DNA from: Planctomycetota bacterium
GTDB lineage: Bacteria; Planctomycetota; Planctomycetia; Pirellulales; UBA7805
NCBI GenBank assembly: GCA_003389215.1
Contig: QQVP01000066.1
Location: 1 to 64,000 of the forward strand
Reading direction: 5' to 3'
Length of the DNA stretch: 64,000 bases
Of this stretch, positions 27,513-36,150 are shown piece by piece. Both the position numbers and the translations under genes were made by a program. The notes below the pieces were generated by a model that saw only the letters and a program-made list of their open reading frames with translations, was not told where the DNA came from and made no database searches. Each line of letters begins with the position of its first letter. Within the stretch, counting starts at the first letter, position 1.

Positions 27513-29623
27513 CACTCCTCGTCTTCGGCCGGGTCGACCGACTCGCTCTCCGACGGCAGCGCGGCATCGTCTTGTAGCTCTTGTCGCCACTGCTCATCGA
27601 GGCGTTTCAATTGTTCCTCCGAGATTCGGTACCACTCGTCAAAATCGAGAAACAGATCGCCCTCTTCTTGCGACTTGTCGACATCCAAGGGGAGAATTCC
27701 CGCTTCGAGCTGGGAACGCGATTCGGCCACGGCAACGGGCCCTGCAACGATCTCCGCATCACCCCCTTCCACGTAAATCACCCCGCCGTCGTCAACCCGA
27801 TTGCGGCCGCGGCTGTAGAGCAGATAGTCCGCCGAGCCAAGCCGCTGGTAAACGAGCTGGCCTGGCCCGAAGGGATCTTCCGGTACCTCGGACAGGTACT
27901 CCGGCACCAGGTCGCTCAGCTCGGGCGGCACTTCGTCGTGGCGATCACGAAATAGCTCGACGGCAAAGGTAGTCAGCAGCAAGCGATCGTACGCCAACTG
28001 CTCGGTCCAGACCTCCCGAAACCTGGGCCCGCCCAAGTATGCGCCGCCCGTCCATTCGTCGGCAATTGCCAGCAATCGCAACTGCCAATTGTCAACACGC
28101 AACATGTAGATTCGCTCTCGGGCCACGATTTCGTCGAGGGTCTCACGCGCGGAGCACACCTCTTGGAGCTGGGAGAACACATGCTGCTTCTGACGTTCTT
28201 GGAATCGTATGCGATAGCGACTCAGGATGCCGCGACCCAGATCCTCGAACCCGTTTCCGACGAAGTACTCGAGTGGGAGTCCACCATCTCCGATGGCACG
28301 ACCGACACGAATCAGCAATGCGCCGGTCTCCGCGACATCGTCCATGCGATCCTCATCGGCGGCGTCTTCGGCGATTGCGGCCAGACAGCGGCGCAGCTCG
28401 AAGAAAGGGCGGATTCGGTTCACATCCGTAATCGACGAATCGTCCAGCGGAACATACAACGGCTGCTCGAGGGCAGCCTGTACCTCGTCGACAATCGCCG
28501 CGTGCTCGCGTGCGAAGGCCGCCAGCCGCTTGTCATAATCTTCAAGTGTCCGATCCTCGGTATCTTCATCCTCGACCGCCGGATTGACGACGGCCTCCAC
28601 TTTGCTGGCGATTTCTTGAAGCATCACGTATCCGTTCGGCGCGCTCTCCGGCGTGGCAGGAGCGGCCGGCGGCAGCGCCATGCGGAAGTAGATGTACGCG
28701 GGGGGCACGACAAGGAGTAGGCAAACCGCGGCAACTCCACGGCGGGTCCACTTTAGGATGCGTCCACTCGAACGCGGGCCCGCGCCCACAATGCCGCTGG
28801 CCGGCCGACGATCTTCACTTCGTCCGCGGAAGAAGTTACGCCAACAGAGCAGGACGACGAGCAAGAAGACGGCAATCACCGCGGAAAACACCTGATCGAA
28901 GGCGACATTCTTGTCCCAGATGTTCGACGAGAGTTCGGTAAACCAGGGCTTCTTCTGGTTCCACATGAAGACCAGGGGGGCGCCGCCGAGAGCGAGATAC
29001 AGAAAGAGGTACGTCGACCGCCAGATGCGACCGCCCGGCGCGAGCACGAGGAGCGCGGTGAGTAGGGTAACCGCTGACAGAGAGAGGACGCGAAGCGGCA
29101 GAACTTCCCCGGCCGTGTTGTCAACCTCCGGTGCAGAGAATCGACCGATTGCGAACGCGATGGCCATGAGGGCCGTCGCGTAGAGCAATCCTCGAAGACT
29201 GATTTGCGGGCTGGGACTTGAAGGGACCTCGTGCGACGGGTCGGTCGTCGACGATACGGACGTCTCGGCGAGGCCGTTCTGCGCCGTCCCTCGATCGTCA
29301 TCGGCCTCACTTGCGATTGAGCGAAGGTCAGGCGCGTGGGCTGTCGGGGAGGGTGCGGCACTTCGACTTTGATACATAAGGAGAACGAGGACCCGAACCG
29401 CGACCAGCGTGCCCAACACGACGCCGGCGTGGCACAGCAGGAAGATGATCACTTCCCGCCCGTAGATGGGAATCCACAGCGCGATGGCCGCCACGAGGAT
29501 CGCGTAGCGATAGGGCCAGCGGGGGCGCCGGGCCAGTCCGGTCCAGATCGCCAGCAGGCTATAGCCCGCCAGGACGATGCCGGCCAAGACGTGTAGCGTG
29601 ATGTCGATCCACTCATGGTCCAT
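27512..29623 (-). CDS. membrane-anchored hypothetical with pseudopilin-like C-terminal signature
   Basis: 703 residues. The N-terminal part (about 1-280) has several membrane helices and matches the downstream paralogue. A further helix at about 300-320 leads into a long soluble helical region. The segment VPEDPFGPGQLVYQRLGSADYLLYSRGRNRVDDGG is like the G+D+D+GG calcium-type motif of type II pseudopilins (GspG-like), often seen at the ends of planctomycete hypotheticals. The acidic tail ends in DPAEDEE. I do not recognise the whole protein. It is the first gene of a two-gene unit. Confidence 0.65.
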   Translation of the reverse strand: MDHEWIDITLHVLAGIVLAGYSLLAIWTGLARRPRWPYRYAILVAAIALWIPIYGREVIIFLLCHAGVVLGTLVAVRVLVLLMYQSRSAAPSPTAHAPDLRSIASEADDDRGTAQNGLAETSVSSTTDPSHEVPSSPSPQISLRGLLYATALMAIAFAIGRFSAPEVDNTAGEVLPLRVLSLSAVTLLTALLVLAPGGRIWRSTYLFLYLALGGAPLVFMWNQKKPWFTELSSNIWDKNVAFDQVFSAVIAVFLLVVLLCWRNFFRGRSEDRRPASGIVGAGPRSSGRILKWTRRGVAAVCLLLVVPPAYIYFRMALPPAAPATPESAPNGYVMLQEIASKVEAVVNPAVEDEDTEDRTLEDYDKRLAAFAREHAAIVDEVQAALEQPLYVPLDDSSITDVNRIRPFFELRRCLAAIAEDAADEDRMDDVAETGALLIRVGRAIGDGGLPLEYFVGNGFEDLGRGILSRYRIRFQERQKQHVFSQLQEVCSARETLDEIVARERIYMLRVDNWQLRLLAIADEWTGGAYLGGPRFREVWTEQLAYDRLLLTTFAVELFRDRHDEVPPELSDLVPEYLSEVPEDPFGPGQLVYQRLGSADYLLYSRGRNRVDDGGVIYVEGGDAEIVAGPVAVAESRSQLEAGILPLDVDKSQEEGDLFLDFDEWYRISEEQLKRLDEQWRQELQDDAALPSESESVDPAEDEE

Positions 29624-29807
29624 AAGCAGCCGCCCCGAATGCCCGCGTGCCAGGTGGTGCCATTGTAGAGAATGCGCCGTGACGCTGCTGTTTGCTGCTT
29701 CGACTGCGGCAGAACTTGCCCGCGGCTGAACAGCACCACACCGAGTGAGCTACCACACCCGGTGAGCCCGTCAACTGCTTCGCGGAATGGAACCCGCCGG
29801 ACACGCC

Positions 29808-30110
29808 CTAGTTGACGTCAATCCGATCGACGTCGAGAAAATACTGGCCCACACTCTCGTCACACGTGCTCGCCAGGCTGGCGAGTAATGCCGCGGTCGA
29901 AGAGCTGCCGGCGTCGCGGTCCTGAATCGCGCCGATCGCCGCCCTAATCGCCGCGTCATCGCGAAAGACCAACTCGACGCCCGCGGAAATCTGCACGGTC
30001 TTTGGTTCCGCCGCGTATCGCTCGGCGTACTTGCCACGCACACCCCCGTGGAGATCCGATTCGCCGTATTCCGGTCGGAGTTCGTCGTCGAAACGGTCTT
30101 GGTTAGCCAT
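29808..30110 (-). CDS. antitoxin-like partner of the BrnT-type toxin
   Basis: 100 residues from the ATG at 30110, overlapping the toxin gene end by 8 bp, typical for a coupled toxin-antitoxin unit. The N-terminal block DDELRPEYGESDLHGGVRGKYAERYA is the conserved part of small proteins that follow BrnT toxins. The following region differs from a usual short tail and ends in SVGQYFLDVDRIDVN. It would neutralise the toxin and probably repress the operon (inference from gene order). Confidence 0.68.
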   Translation of the reverse strand: MANQDRFDDELRPEYGESDLHGGVRGKYAERYAAEPKTVQISAGVELVFRDDAAIRAAIGAIQDRDAGSSSTAALLASLASTCDESVGQYFLDVDRIDVN

Positions 30111-30375
30111 CTTCGTAACTTCGCCTTTCACTGCGAGTGGCCTGCCGGGTGCTGATGATGCGAATTCGCTCCTCGCGATCGGTGTGCGAGATGAACAGCA
30201 ACCGCCCGGCAAGTGACGTTCCCATTGTAATACAGCGATCCTCTTCGAACGAATGGTCGGGGTCGTCGTAGGTCATCGCGAGCGGATCTTGGAACACGGT
30301 CATGGCCTCCAGGAATAAGACACCATGGTTGCGGAGATTCGCGTCCGCCTTGTCGGAATCCCATTCGAATTGCAT
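30103..30375 (-). CDS. brnT: BrnT-family toxin
   Basis: 90 residues from the ATG at 30375 (the GTG at 30378 is also possible). It matches the BrnT pattern closely: FEWDSDKADANLRNHGVLFLEA, DPLAMTYDDPDHS, RCITMGTSLAGRLLFISHTDR, RIRIISTRQATRSERRSYE. BrnT is a RelE-like ribonuclease fold. It is first in the operon, with its antitoxin downstream and overlapping. The gene lies in an accessory stretch between a 703-residue membrane protein and small hypotheticals. Confidence 0.85.
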   Translation of the reverse strand: MQFEWDSDKADANLRNHGVLFLEAMTVFQDPLAMTYDDPDHSFEEDRCITMGTSLAGRLLFISHTDREERIRIISTRQATRSERRSYEDG

Positions 30376-30387
30376 CACGCCACATCG

Positions 30388-30720
30388 CTAGGCTGTCGGC
30401 TGCGCGTCGAGGGACTCGTACTCGCCGGACGGCACGATTTGAAATCCCGGCTGCCGTTGCCAGATTCGTGACACGACACGGGCGGCGCGCATGTAGACAT
30501 TCTCACCCTCTTCTGGATCACGGACGTACTTCTGCCCATTCACGACGACCAGGTCGTAGCCGGCCGGGGTCTGGACGTAGAATCGATCCGTCTGCGAAAG
30601 GACCACCGACTGGTCGTCGATGCGCGATTCGCCCGCCACGATGGGGTCGTAACTGAAGACGAGGCCACTAATCGCGGAACCGATGTCGATGCGAGCGCGG
30701 TAGATCTTGATGACAGCCAT
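30388..30720 (-). CDS. small hypothetical protein upstream of the toxin gene
   Basis: 110 residues, ATG start. A beta-rich N-terminus (MAVIKIYRARIDIGSAISGLVFSYDPIVAGESRIDDQSV) is followed by YDLVVVNGQKYVRDPEEGENVYMRAARVVSRIWQRQPGFQIV. There is no signal or membrane segment. It ends 12 bp before the toxin gene on the same strand and may be cotranscribed with it. Not recognised. Confidence 0.5.
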   Translation of the reverse strand: MAVIKIYRARIDIGSAISGLVFSYDPIVAGESRIDDQSVVLSQTDRFYVQTPAGYDLVVVNGQKYVRDPEEGENVYMRAARVVSRIWQRQPGFQIVPSGEYESLDAQPTA

Positions 30721-30846
30721 CGGTCAGGTCGGCAAAGTAGTCGGGACGAAGTCGCCACCGCCGTCGCAAGAAGCGTCCGCCGAGGTTGACCGCTTCCCAG
30801 GCAATCATACCGCCTAGGTAGCGGATTGTCGCGTCGCATCGCCAGT

Positions 30847-31863
30847 CTACTTCCCAACCTCGGCCGTCAGAAACTTGCGGACCTTCTCCAGTTCACTCCC
30901 CAGGGCCGACTTAAAGCGGTCGATCGACATCGCCTGCGGATCGCCGGTCAGGTCGCCGCGCGGCAGGGGCTTGCCCTGGACGCTGACTTCCAGCGGCTCT
31001 GCGCGATCGTCCGCGGTAGTGGCGACGATCGTCGCGCTGAGCGTCGCGCCCGAGTCGGTCACCACGGGGGCGGCGTGTCCGTCGCGCACGCGTGTGTAGG
31101 AACGAAAGTCGCCGGCCCCGCCGGAAATCGCGATCACGAAGTCGGCCGCCTCTGCGGAAGTTGCCACCTCGAGTTTCTGCCGCTGCACGATCTTGTAGAT
31201 TCCATTCGCCGTGATGCGAATCGCATCACCCGCGAAGCCGTGCCCCATCTCGCGGATCGAGTAATCGAGATAGACGCGGCGGCCCGGCATGCCGAGATCG
31301 AAGCGGCCGTAAGTGATCCACTCGTCCTTCCAAGGGCTGGTCTCGAGATAGGCCACGTCCGCCTCGCCTAGCTCGACTTGGCTGGCCACGCTATACGGCT
31401 TCTCCAGCCGTTCCATGAAGTCTTCGTAGTAAACGTTCACCAGCCGCTCCACGTCCTCGTCCTCGCGGTCGAAACCCGTGGTGAGTTGCCGGGCGTCCTC
31501 GTAGATGACGACGTCATGCTCGTTGTCGATGATCTGCAGGCGATGTCCCAGCCCGGCATCGACCGACCCTTTCTTGATGAAATAGGTCACGCGAAACAAG
31601 AGCCGCGCCTCAGCCGGATCTTCGACGAGTTCGACCCGTGGCACCTGGCCGATCAACTGCTCGAGGGCTTGCTGGAACCGCTCGATGAGTTCTTCGCCGT
31701 CGCTGTTGCCTTCCAGTTCGACGACGACGGCGATGGTGGGATTGAACGGCGGCGGCTCGTTCTTCGTGTCGGCATCGTACCCGGAGTCGGCCGGGCCACT
31801 GCACGCACTGGCCACAAGCGCCGCCAAGAGAGCCACCATCACCCATGCCTCGCTGCGCGCCAT
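30847..31863 (-). CDS. predicted lipoprotein of unknown function
   Basis: 338 residues from the ATG at 31861-31863, which has GGGAGGAC upstream; the open frame reaches 32022. The signal MARSEAWVMVALLAALVASAC gives a good lipobox (LVASAC, C21). The rest is soluble with alternating strands and an acidic linker (GYDADTKNEPPP). FDLGMPGRRVYLDYSIREMG and SATIVATTADDRAEPLEVSVQG look like beta repeats. Divergent from the repeat protein gene at 32208. Not recognised; probably anchored in the outer or cytoplasmic membrane. Confidence 0.65.
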   Translation of the reverse strand: MARSEAWVMVALLAALVASACSGPADSGYDADTKNEPPPFNPTIAVVVELEGNSDGEELIERFQQALEQLIGQVPRVELVEDPAEARLLFRVTYFIKKGSVDAGLGHRLQIIDNEHDVVIYEDARQLTTGFDREDEDVERLVNVYYEDFMERLEKPYSVASQVELGEADVAYLETSPWKDEWITYGRFDLGMPGRRVYLDYSIREMGHGFAGDAIRITANGIYKIVQRQKLEVATSAEAADFVIAISGGAGDFRSYTRVRDGHAAPVVTDSGATLSATIVATTADDRAEPLEVSVQGKPLPRGDLTGDPQAMSIDRFKSALGSELEKVRKFLTAEVGK

Positions 31864-32207
31864 GCTTCGTCCTCCCACGTTCGCCAAGGCTCGATCCGTT
31901 GCGTCGCCGCCGCTTGGCCGTTCTGGTTCACGTTCTGAAGAGGGGCCCTCGAAGATCGTCTGCTGAAGAGGGGTCCCATCCCGCGATAACGTCAAAATAC
32001 TGGCACCGCGAGCAATGGTCAACGAAGCGAACGACTAATTGCTTGCCGCAACGACTGGAGCCAGCGCAGCCACCTGGAGTAGAGTGAGGAAGGATACGCT
32101 CAGCCCGCGGGCACGGCCGCGCGAAATGTTCGGCGCGGATCGATTCGCGTGTCGCGGTGGCTTGGGCTGCGTTCGATCGGGTCTCGATCGAAGGAAGGGG
32201 GAGTGCC

Positions 32208-33746
32208 ATGTCGGGTCGCCTCGCGCTCATCTCGCTTTGTGTCTTTCTTCTGCTCGGCGCGCACGCCACGGTTGAAGCTCAACCGAATCAACGTCAACAA
32301 CAGCAACAGCGCCCACGCGGCCCCACGCCCGAGGAGATCTTTCGACTGCTGATTCCGCAGGAGGATCTAGGCGACGACGACGACCGGTACGACGAACGCG
32401 ACTATCGGCCGCCGCCGCGACGAGCCGCACCACCCCGTCTGCGCGTGCCCAGCGCCGCAGAGGTAGCGGAGATGTCGCACGACCAGATGCGGGCCACTCT
32501 GCGGGCGGCGTTGCAAATGCTCGACGAGCGATTCAATAGCATGGATGTCGGCGCGGGCTGGAAGAAGTTTCTGCGCACCGAGGAATTGGGATCGCATCTG
32601 TGGGCCAATCGGGAGGCCGCGCCGGACCGGGTTTCGCGCAGCGTGCTTCAGGACATTTCCGGAAAGTTCGACGATATCGCCCAGGAGTCGCGGTTTCGCT
32701 TTCTCCGCAACGCCGTCGAATTTCAGGCGATCCAGCGGGTGCTGCCGGTGTATGCACAAAGCCGTGTCGACCGCCAGCGCGGTGATGTTCGCAACAGCGC
32801 CGCGGGCTTCAAGACGGCGCTGGACCGTACCAGTAACGGCGCGGGCTGGATTCGCTACCTGGAAATTGCCAACGTGCAGCGGATCGCTCAGGCCAATGGC
32901 CCCGTGAGCGACGACGATCAGGCGATCTTGCGCGCGATCGCCGAGAAGTTCCAGGAGATCGCCGAGGGGGACCAGTATCCGCTGGTGCGGCGGATGAACG
33001 GCTTTACGGCCACGCGGCAGAGCGTCGCGCAGCTGCTCGACGCGATCGAAACTGAGCGAGACGACGATGGCACCTCGGCTCGTTCCGTGATGGGCAAGCT
33101 GGTCTTGGACTTGGAGGCCCTCGAGAAGCACTGCCACCAGGAGTCCGAGGCGCTCGAAACGCTCAAGCTGGCCCCCCAAGGTTCCGAAGAAGCGGATCAA
33201 GCCAGCGACATCCTGCGGGCCATCAAAGAGGCCCGCGCGAAGCAGAAGGAGGAGGCGATGGCCCGTCTGGCACGGCTGATCCGCGGCGAAGAGCGGCGGC
33301 GGGACGCGATGGGCAAGTTGGTGCTCGACGTCGACGCGATGAAGGAGGAAGCGGACGCGGCCGCCACGCTGGTGTTGGCACCTCGAGGTTCGCGCGATGA
33401 GGAGAAGGCCCGCGAGGCACTCGAGGCACTGATCCTCGCCGAGGAGGAGAAGCGAAAGGATCGCGCGATGCGCGTCGAGCGTCTGATCGCCAGCGTCGTC
33501 AACGAGGAGTGGTCCTCGTCGGCGATGGGCAGCAAGTCGCTGGCCGATTCGGAAAGCGAAGATGGCAAGCTGAAGCTGATTCAGCCCGGCGTGCCCGAGG
33601 AGGATGAAGCGGAGGAGAAGATCTACCTGATTCAGCCCGGCGTGCCGTCGGACGCCGAGGGGAAGAAAGAGCTTGAGGAAGAATCGGCGTCCAATTCCGA
33701 CGAGTCCAACGGGTCCGACAAGGAGGCGTCGGACAAGAAGGAGTAG
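32208..33746 (+). CDS. secreted protein built from internal duplications
   Basis: 512 residues from the ATG at 32208 with GGGGGAG upstream. A signal peptide (1-24, ...ATVEA|Q) is followed by a Gln/Pro/Asp-rich stretch. Two related ~80-residue units (about 103-185 and 204-280) share GAGWxxxL...DIxxKFxxIAxxxxxxxxR. Two more units (about 295-365 and 367-440) share MGKLVLD(L/V)(E/D)A...LAP(Q/R)GS.(E)...A..R. A third pair is LKLIQPGVP/IYLIQPGVP (455-463, 472-480). The acidic Ser/Asp/Lys tail is disordered. No known family; probably exported and structural. Confidence 0.7.
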   Translation: MSGRLALISLCVFLLLGAHATVEAQPNQRQQQQQRPRGPTPEEIFRLLIPQEDLGDDDDRYDERDYRPPPRRAAPPRLRVPSAAEVAEMSHDQMRATLRAALQMLDERFNSMDVGAGWKKFLRTEELGSHLWANREAAPDRVSRSVLQDISGKFDDIAQESRFRFLRNAVEFQAIQRVLPVYAQSRVDRQRGDVRNSAAGFKTALDRTSNGAGWIRYLEIANVQRIAQANGPVSDDDQAILRAIAEKFQEIAEGDQYPLVRRMNGFTATRQSVAQLLDAIETERDDDGTSARSVMGKLVLDLEALEKHCHQESEALETLKLAPQGSEEADQASDILRAIKEARAKQKEEAMARLARLIRGEERRRDAMGKLVLDVDAMKEEADAAATLVLAPRGSRDEEKAREALEALILAEEEKRKDRAMRVERLIASVVNEEWSSSAMGSKSLADSESEDGKLKLIQPGVPEEDEAEEKIYLIQPGVPSDAEGKKELEEESASNSDESNGSDKEASDKKE

Positions 33747-33936
33747 GCTCGCGAGATAACGAGGTTCGAGCCCAAGTCCCTTCGGGAGAACGCTCGCGGC
33801 AACGTGATTGGAGAAGGGTTGGAACGGGCCTCGCGAAGAAGGCCAGGTCTGCGGGTCGCGTTAAATTGCGAATCTCTGTGTTCGGAAGAGACGACCTTCG
33901 GGAAGACTCGGTTCCTCGCTGCAGGCGCTGCCGCTT

Positions 33937-34602
33937 TCAGCGTCCGCAGATCTGCCTCCCATAGTACGTCAAGGAAGGCAAATGCAACTTGTGCCACCGA
34001 GCCAGGTGGAGCGAGCGCGGCTCAAACGCCCCGCAAACATGACTAACGATGAACGTGGCGGGATCGATCTCGATCGCACCACGGTCAAGCATCACGTGAT
34101 GATTGGGGCACACGACCAAGATGTTCCCTTCAACATCGCGCCCGGAGTGAGGTCGTCCAAGAGGACGTATGTGATGTGCCTCCGCGTAAAGTCGATCGAG
34201 CAGCTGCACTGTGAGCCTGCAAATCTGGCAACGGTACTTGTAACGTCGCTTGAGCTCGGTGGCCAAAATCGTATTGCGAAGGCGAACTTGCCTTACGGTA
34301 CGAGAGTACTTCGGGGAACGAGAATGCTCGTCCTTACTCGACTCAACACTTGACTCGAGGTCCTCATACGCAAGATCCAGTTCGTACTTACCGTCCCCGA
34401 GAAACGCAACCAGTCCGACGTCCCGCAATCGCTGCAAAGTTTGTCGTACCTTTGCTCGAACGTGTCGATTCCGAGGAAACTTCTCCTGAAGTGACGCCTC
34501 ATACTCGTAGACTTGATCCAACGTAAAGGTTGGAGTGCCGGAATGGTTGACGAGCACAAGCAACTTCTCCGCGACAGCCTGTTGCCATGTCCATTCCGAC
34601 AT
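33937..34602 (-). CDS. HNH nuclease with N-terminal winged-helix (Dam-replacing-type) domain
   Basis: 221 residues from the ATG at 34600-34602. An N-terminal helix-turn-helix (about 1-70: WTWQQAV.., FTLDQVYEYEASLQEKFPRNRHVRAKVRQTLQRLRDVGLVAFLGDGKYEL) resembles the C-terminal winged helix of DpnI-like/Dam-replacing restriction enzymes. A Zn-type HNH follows: CQIC (125-128), AHHIRPLG (H143, H144), GNILVVCPNHH (N160, C165, H168). No methyltransferase or other restriction subunit is adjacent. The gene and its flanks are visibly less GC-rich than neighbours, suggesting transfer. It may be a modification-dependent or solitary restriction enzyme. Confidence 0.8.
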   Translation of the reverse strand: MSEWTWQQAVAEKLLVLVNHSGTPTFTLDQVYEYEASLQEKFPRNRHVRAKVRQTLQRLRDVGLVAFLGDGKYELDLAYEDLESSVESSKDEHSRSPKYSRTVRQVRLRNTILATELKRRYKYRCQICRLTVQLLDRLYAEAHHIRPLGRPHSGRDVEGNILVVCPNHHVMLDRGAIEIDPATFIVSHVCGAFEPRSLHLARWHKLHLPSLTYYGRQICGR

Positions 34603-34818
34603 ACGCGCTCCGCTTTCCACAACACTTGGCACGAAGGATCATCGACAATCGCCCGCCTTCGATTCGTTCCCGCAATCGAAGCAACCGTCCTATGGAACAC
34701 CAAGCGATTGACGTCGTTTGCTCACCACATGCACACGATACTGTCGCCGCATGCGGTCGTCAACGAAGTGAGGTAGCGTCCTCTGGAGAGATCGGAACGC
34801 CCACGAACTAGATGCACC

Positions 34819-35511
34819 CTACGCGAACGAGCCGTCCATGCCGAGTCGCGTACGCAGTTCCTGAAATTCTTCGCAAAAGTGATCGCTCGAAGAGTGGACG
34901 TGCTCGGCCTCGGTGATGAACTTCATCTCGTCGTCGCACGGCAGGCCGTGATCGATCAGCACCTCCTCGAAGGCCGTCAGGTCGCTGCCGTAGCAGATCA
35001 ACAGCTTGTGCTCGTCGAACTGCACCTCCAGCGGCACGCCGGGGTTGAGCACCGCCACGCCGCAGCAGCCGTCGTTGAGCAACATCTCTTCGTAATCGTA
35101 GAGCGTGCTCTTGAGCACCGGCATGTCGATGTGCTCGCGATAGAGATCGGTGTGACCGTGATCGTGACGCGAGTGGCTCGTCTCCAGCACCACGTCGACG
35201 TTCTGACCCAGCGGATCGAGCAGGTCGATGAACAGCTCGAACAGCTTTTCCGTGGTGTGCGAGACCATCAACACCGGCACGCTCACCTTGGTGTTCTCGT
35301 CGTGGAACACATCGTGACGAAAGCCCGAGCGGGGAACGACTTCCAGGTTGTACGAGGGTCGCACCGCGTCGCTGAGCAGGAAGTCGCCGTAACGGGCGAT
35401 GTTCATGTGCGCTTCGAGATCTTCGTCGCTGAGCGACTCGAAGGTGCTCGTCGCGTGCGGTCCCATCTCTTCACGAAACACGTCACGGAAAAATTTCTTC
35501 AGAAAGCCCAT
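34819..35511 (-). CDS. conserved-looking hypothetical protein
   Basis: 230 residues from the ATG at 35511; the frame is open to 35571. MGFLKKFFRDVFREEMGPHATSTFESLSDEDLEAHMNIARYGDFLLSDAVRPSYNL leads into an alpha/beta body with a His-rich stretch SHSRHDHGHTDLYREH and NDGCCGVAVLNPGVPLEVQFDEHKLLICYGSD. The N-terminal half has basic and aromatic residues that might form an amphipathic helix. There is no catalytic motif I can name. Not recognised; soluble. Confidence 0.6.
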   Translation of the reverse strand: MGFLKKFFRDVFREEMGPHATSTFESLSDEDLEAHMNIARYGDFLLSDAVRPSYNLEVVPRSGFRHDVFHDENTKVSVPVLMVSHTTEKLFELFIDLLDPLGQNVDVVLETSHSRHDHGHTDLYREHIDMPVLKSTLYDYEEMLLNDGCCGVAVLNPGVPLEVQFDEHKLLICYGSDLTAFEEVLIDHGLPCDDEMKFITEAEHVHSSSDHFCEEFQELRTRLGMDGSFA

Positions 35512-36150
35512 GAGGGACCTGTTGCGATTCGGAGGGTGTCGGTGGGGATGGCGGGGGGTGGGTCCGGACACGGGCGAGACGGCTCACGGCCGCGGAACCA
35601 CCAAAATCTAGGTCACAACTTCGCCCGGCGCGGGTTGCCGAAAACGGGAATCTGCAAGGCCGGCGAACCGCGGCGCGACAGAGGCGTCATAATCCGTTTG
35701 GGCGCAAAACTGGCCGAAAAACGGGGCTTTTTTTCAACACGCCGGGAACGTCTACCGGGGCCAGAACGGCCCCATTTCGAGCTGAAACAGGCCGGCTATC
35801 GAACTCTACCATTCCGCTGCCTGGGGCGTGGCCGCACATCGTCGCCGGGCGACAACTTTTTTGCCTTCCGGCGACGGGCCACCCCGATCACGGAAAATTT
35901 GCCTGCGCCAGAGTCGCCGTAGCCGCCTCGGGCCACCCTGTCGGCAAGGTCGAAGTGCCCGCGAAAGTGACGCGGACGCGGCCCGGGTGCCCGGTTCTGC
36001 GACCGGGAAATGCCAGTGCGGTAGCCGCCGGCAATTGGCAGCGGACCCTACCCGCGGCGGCGGTATACTGGGCAGCGAGCTGAGGTAAGGCCGGCCATGA
36101 GGGCAACCACGCCCAACCACTCGCCAGGAAGATCGAACGAGGTGAATCCC
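35512..36150. other. 639-bp gene-poor region
   Basis: Between divergent genes. It contains a T-run after a GC-rich stem-like piece (ACGGGGCTTTTTTTC near 35720-35735) and another short T-run near 35850. No frame here codes convincingly, and a tRNA-like string near 35795-35815 does not fold as a tRNA. Presumably it holds two promoters and possibly an unseen small RNA. Confidence 0.4.

Noticed and set aside
34499..34812. short frames upstream of the HNH gene
   Set aside because: They overlap each other in different frames and none shows a ribosome site or domain.
35790..35830. tRNA-like string (CAGCGGAATGGTAGAG on the minus strand)
   Set aside because: No acceptor stem, anticodon arm or T-loop can be built around it.
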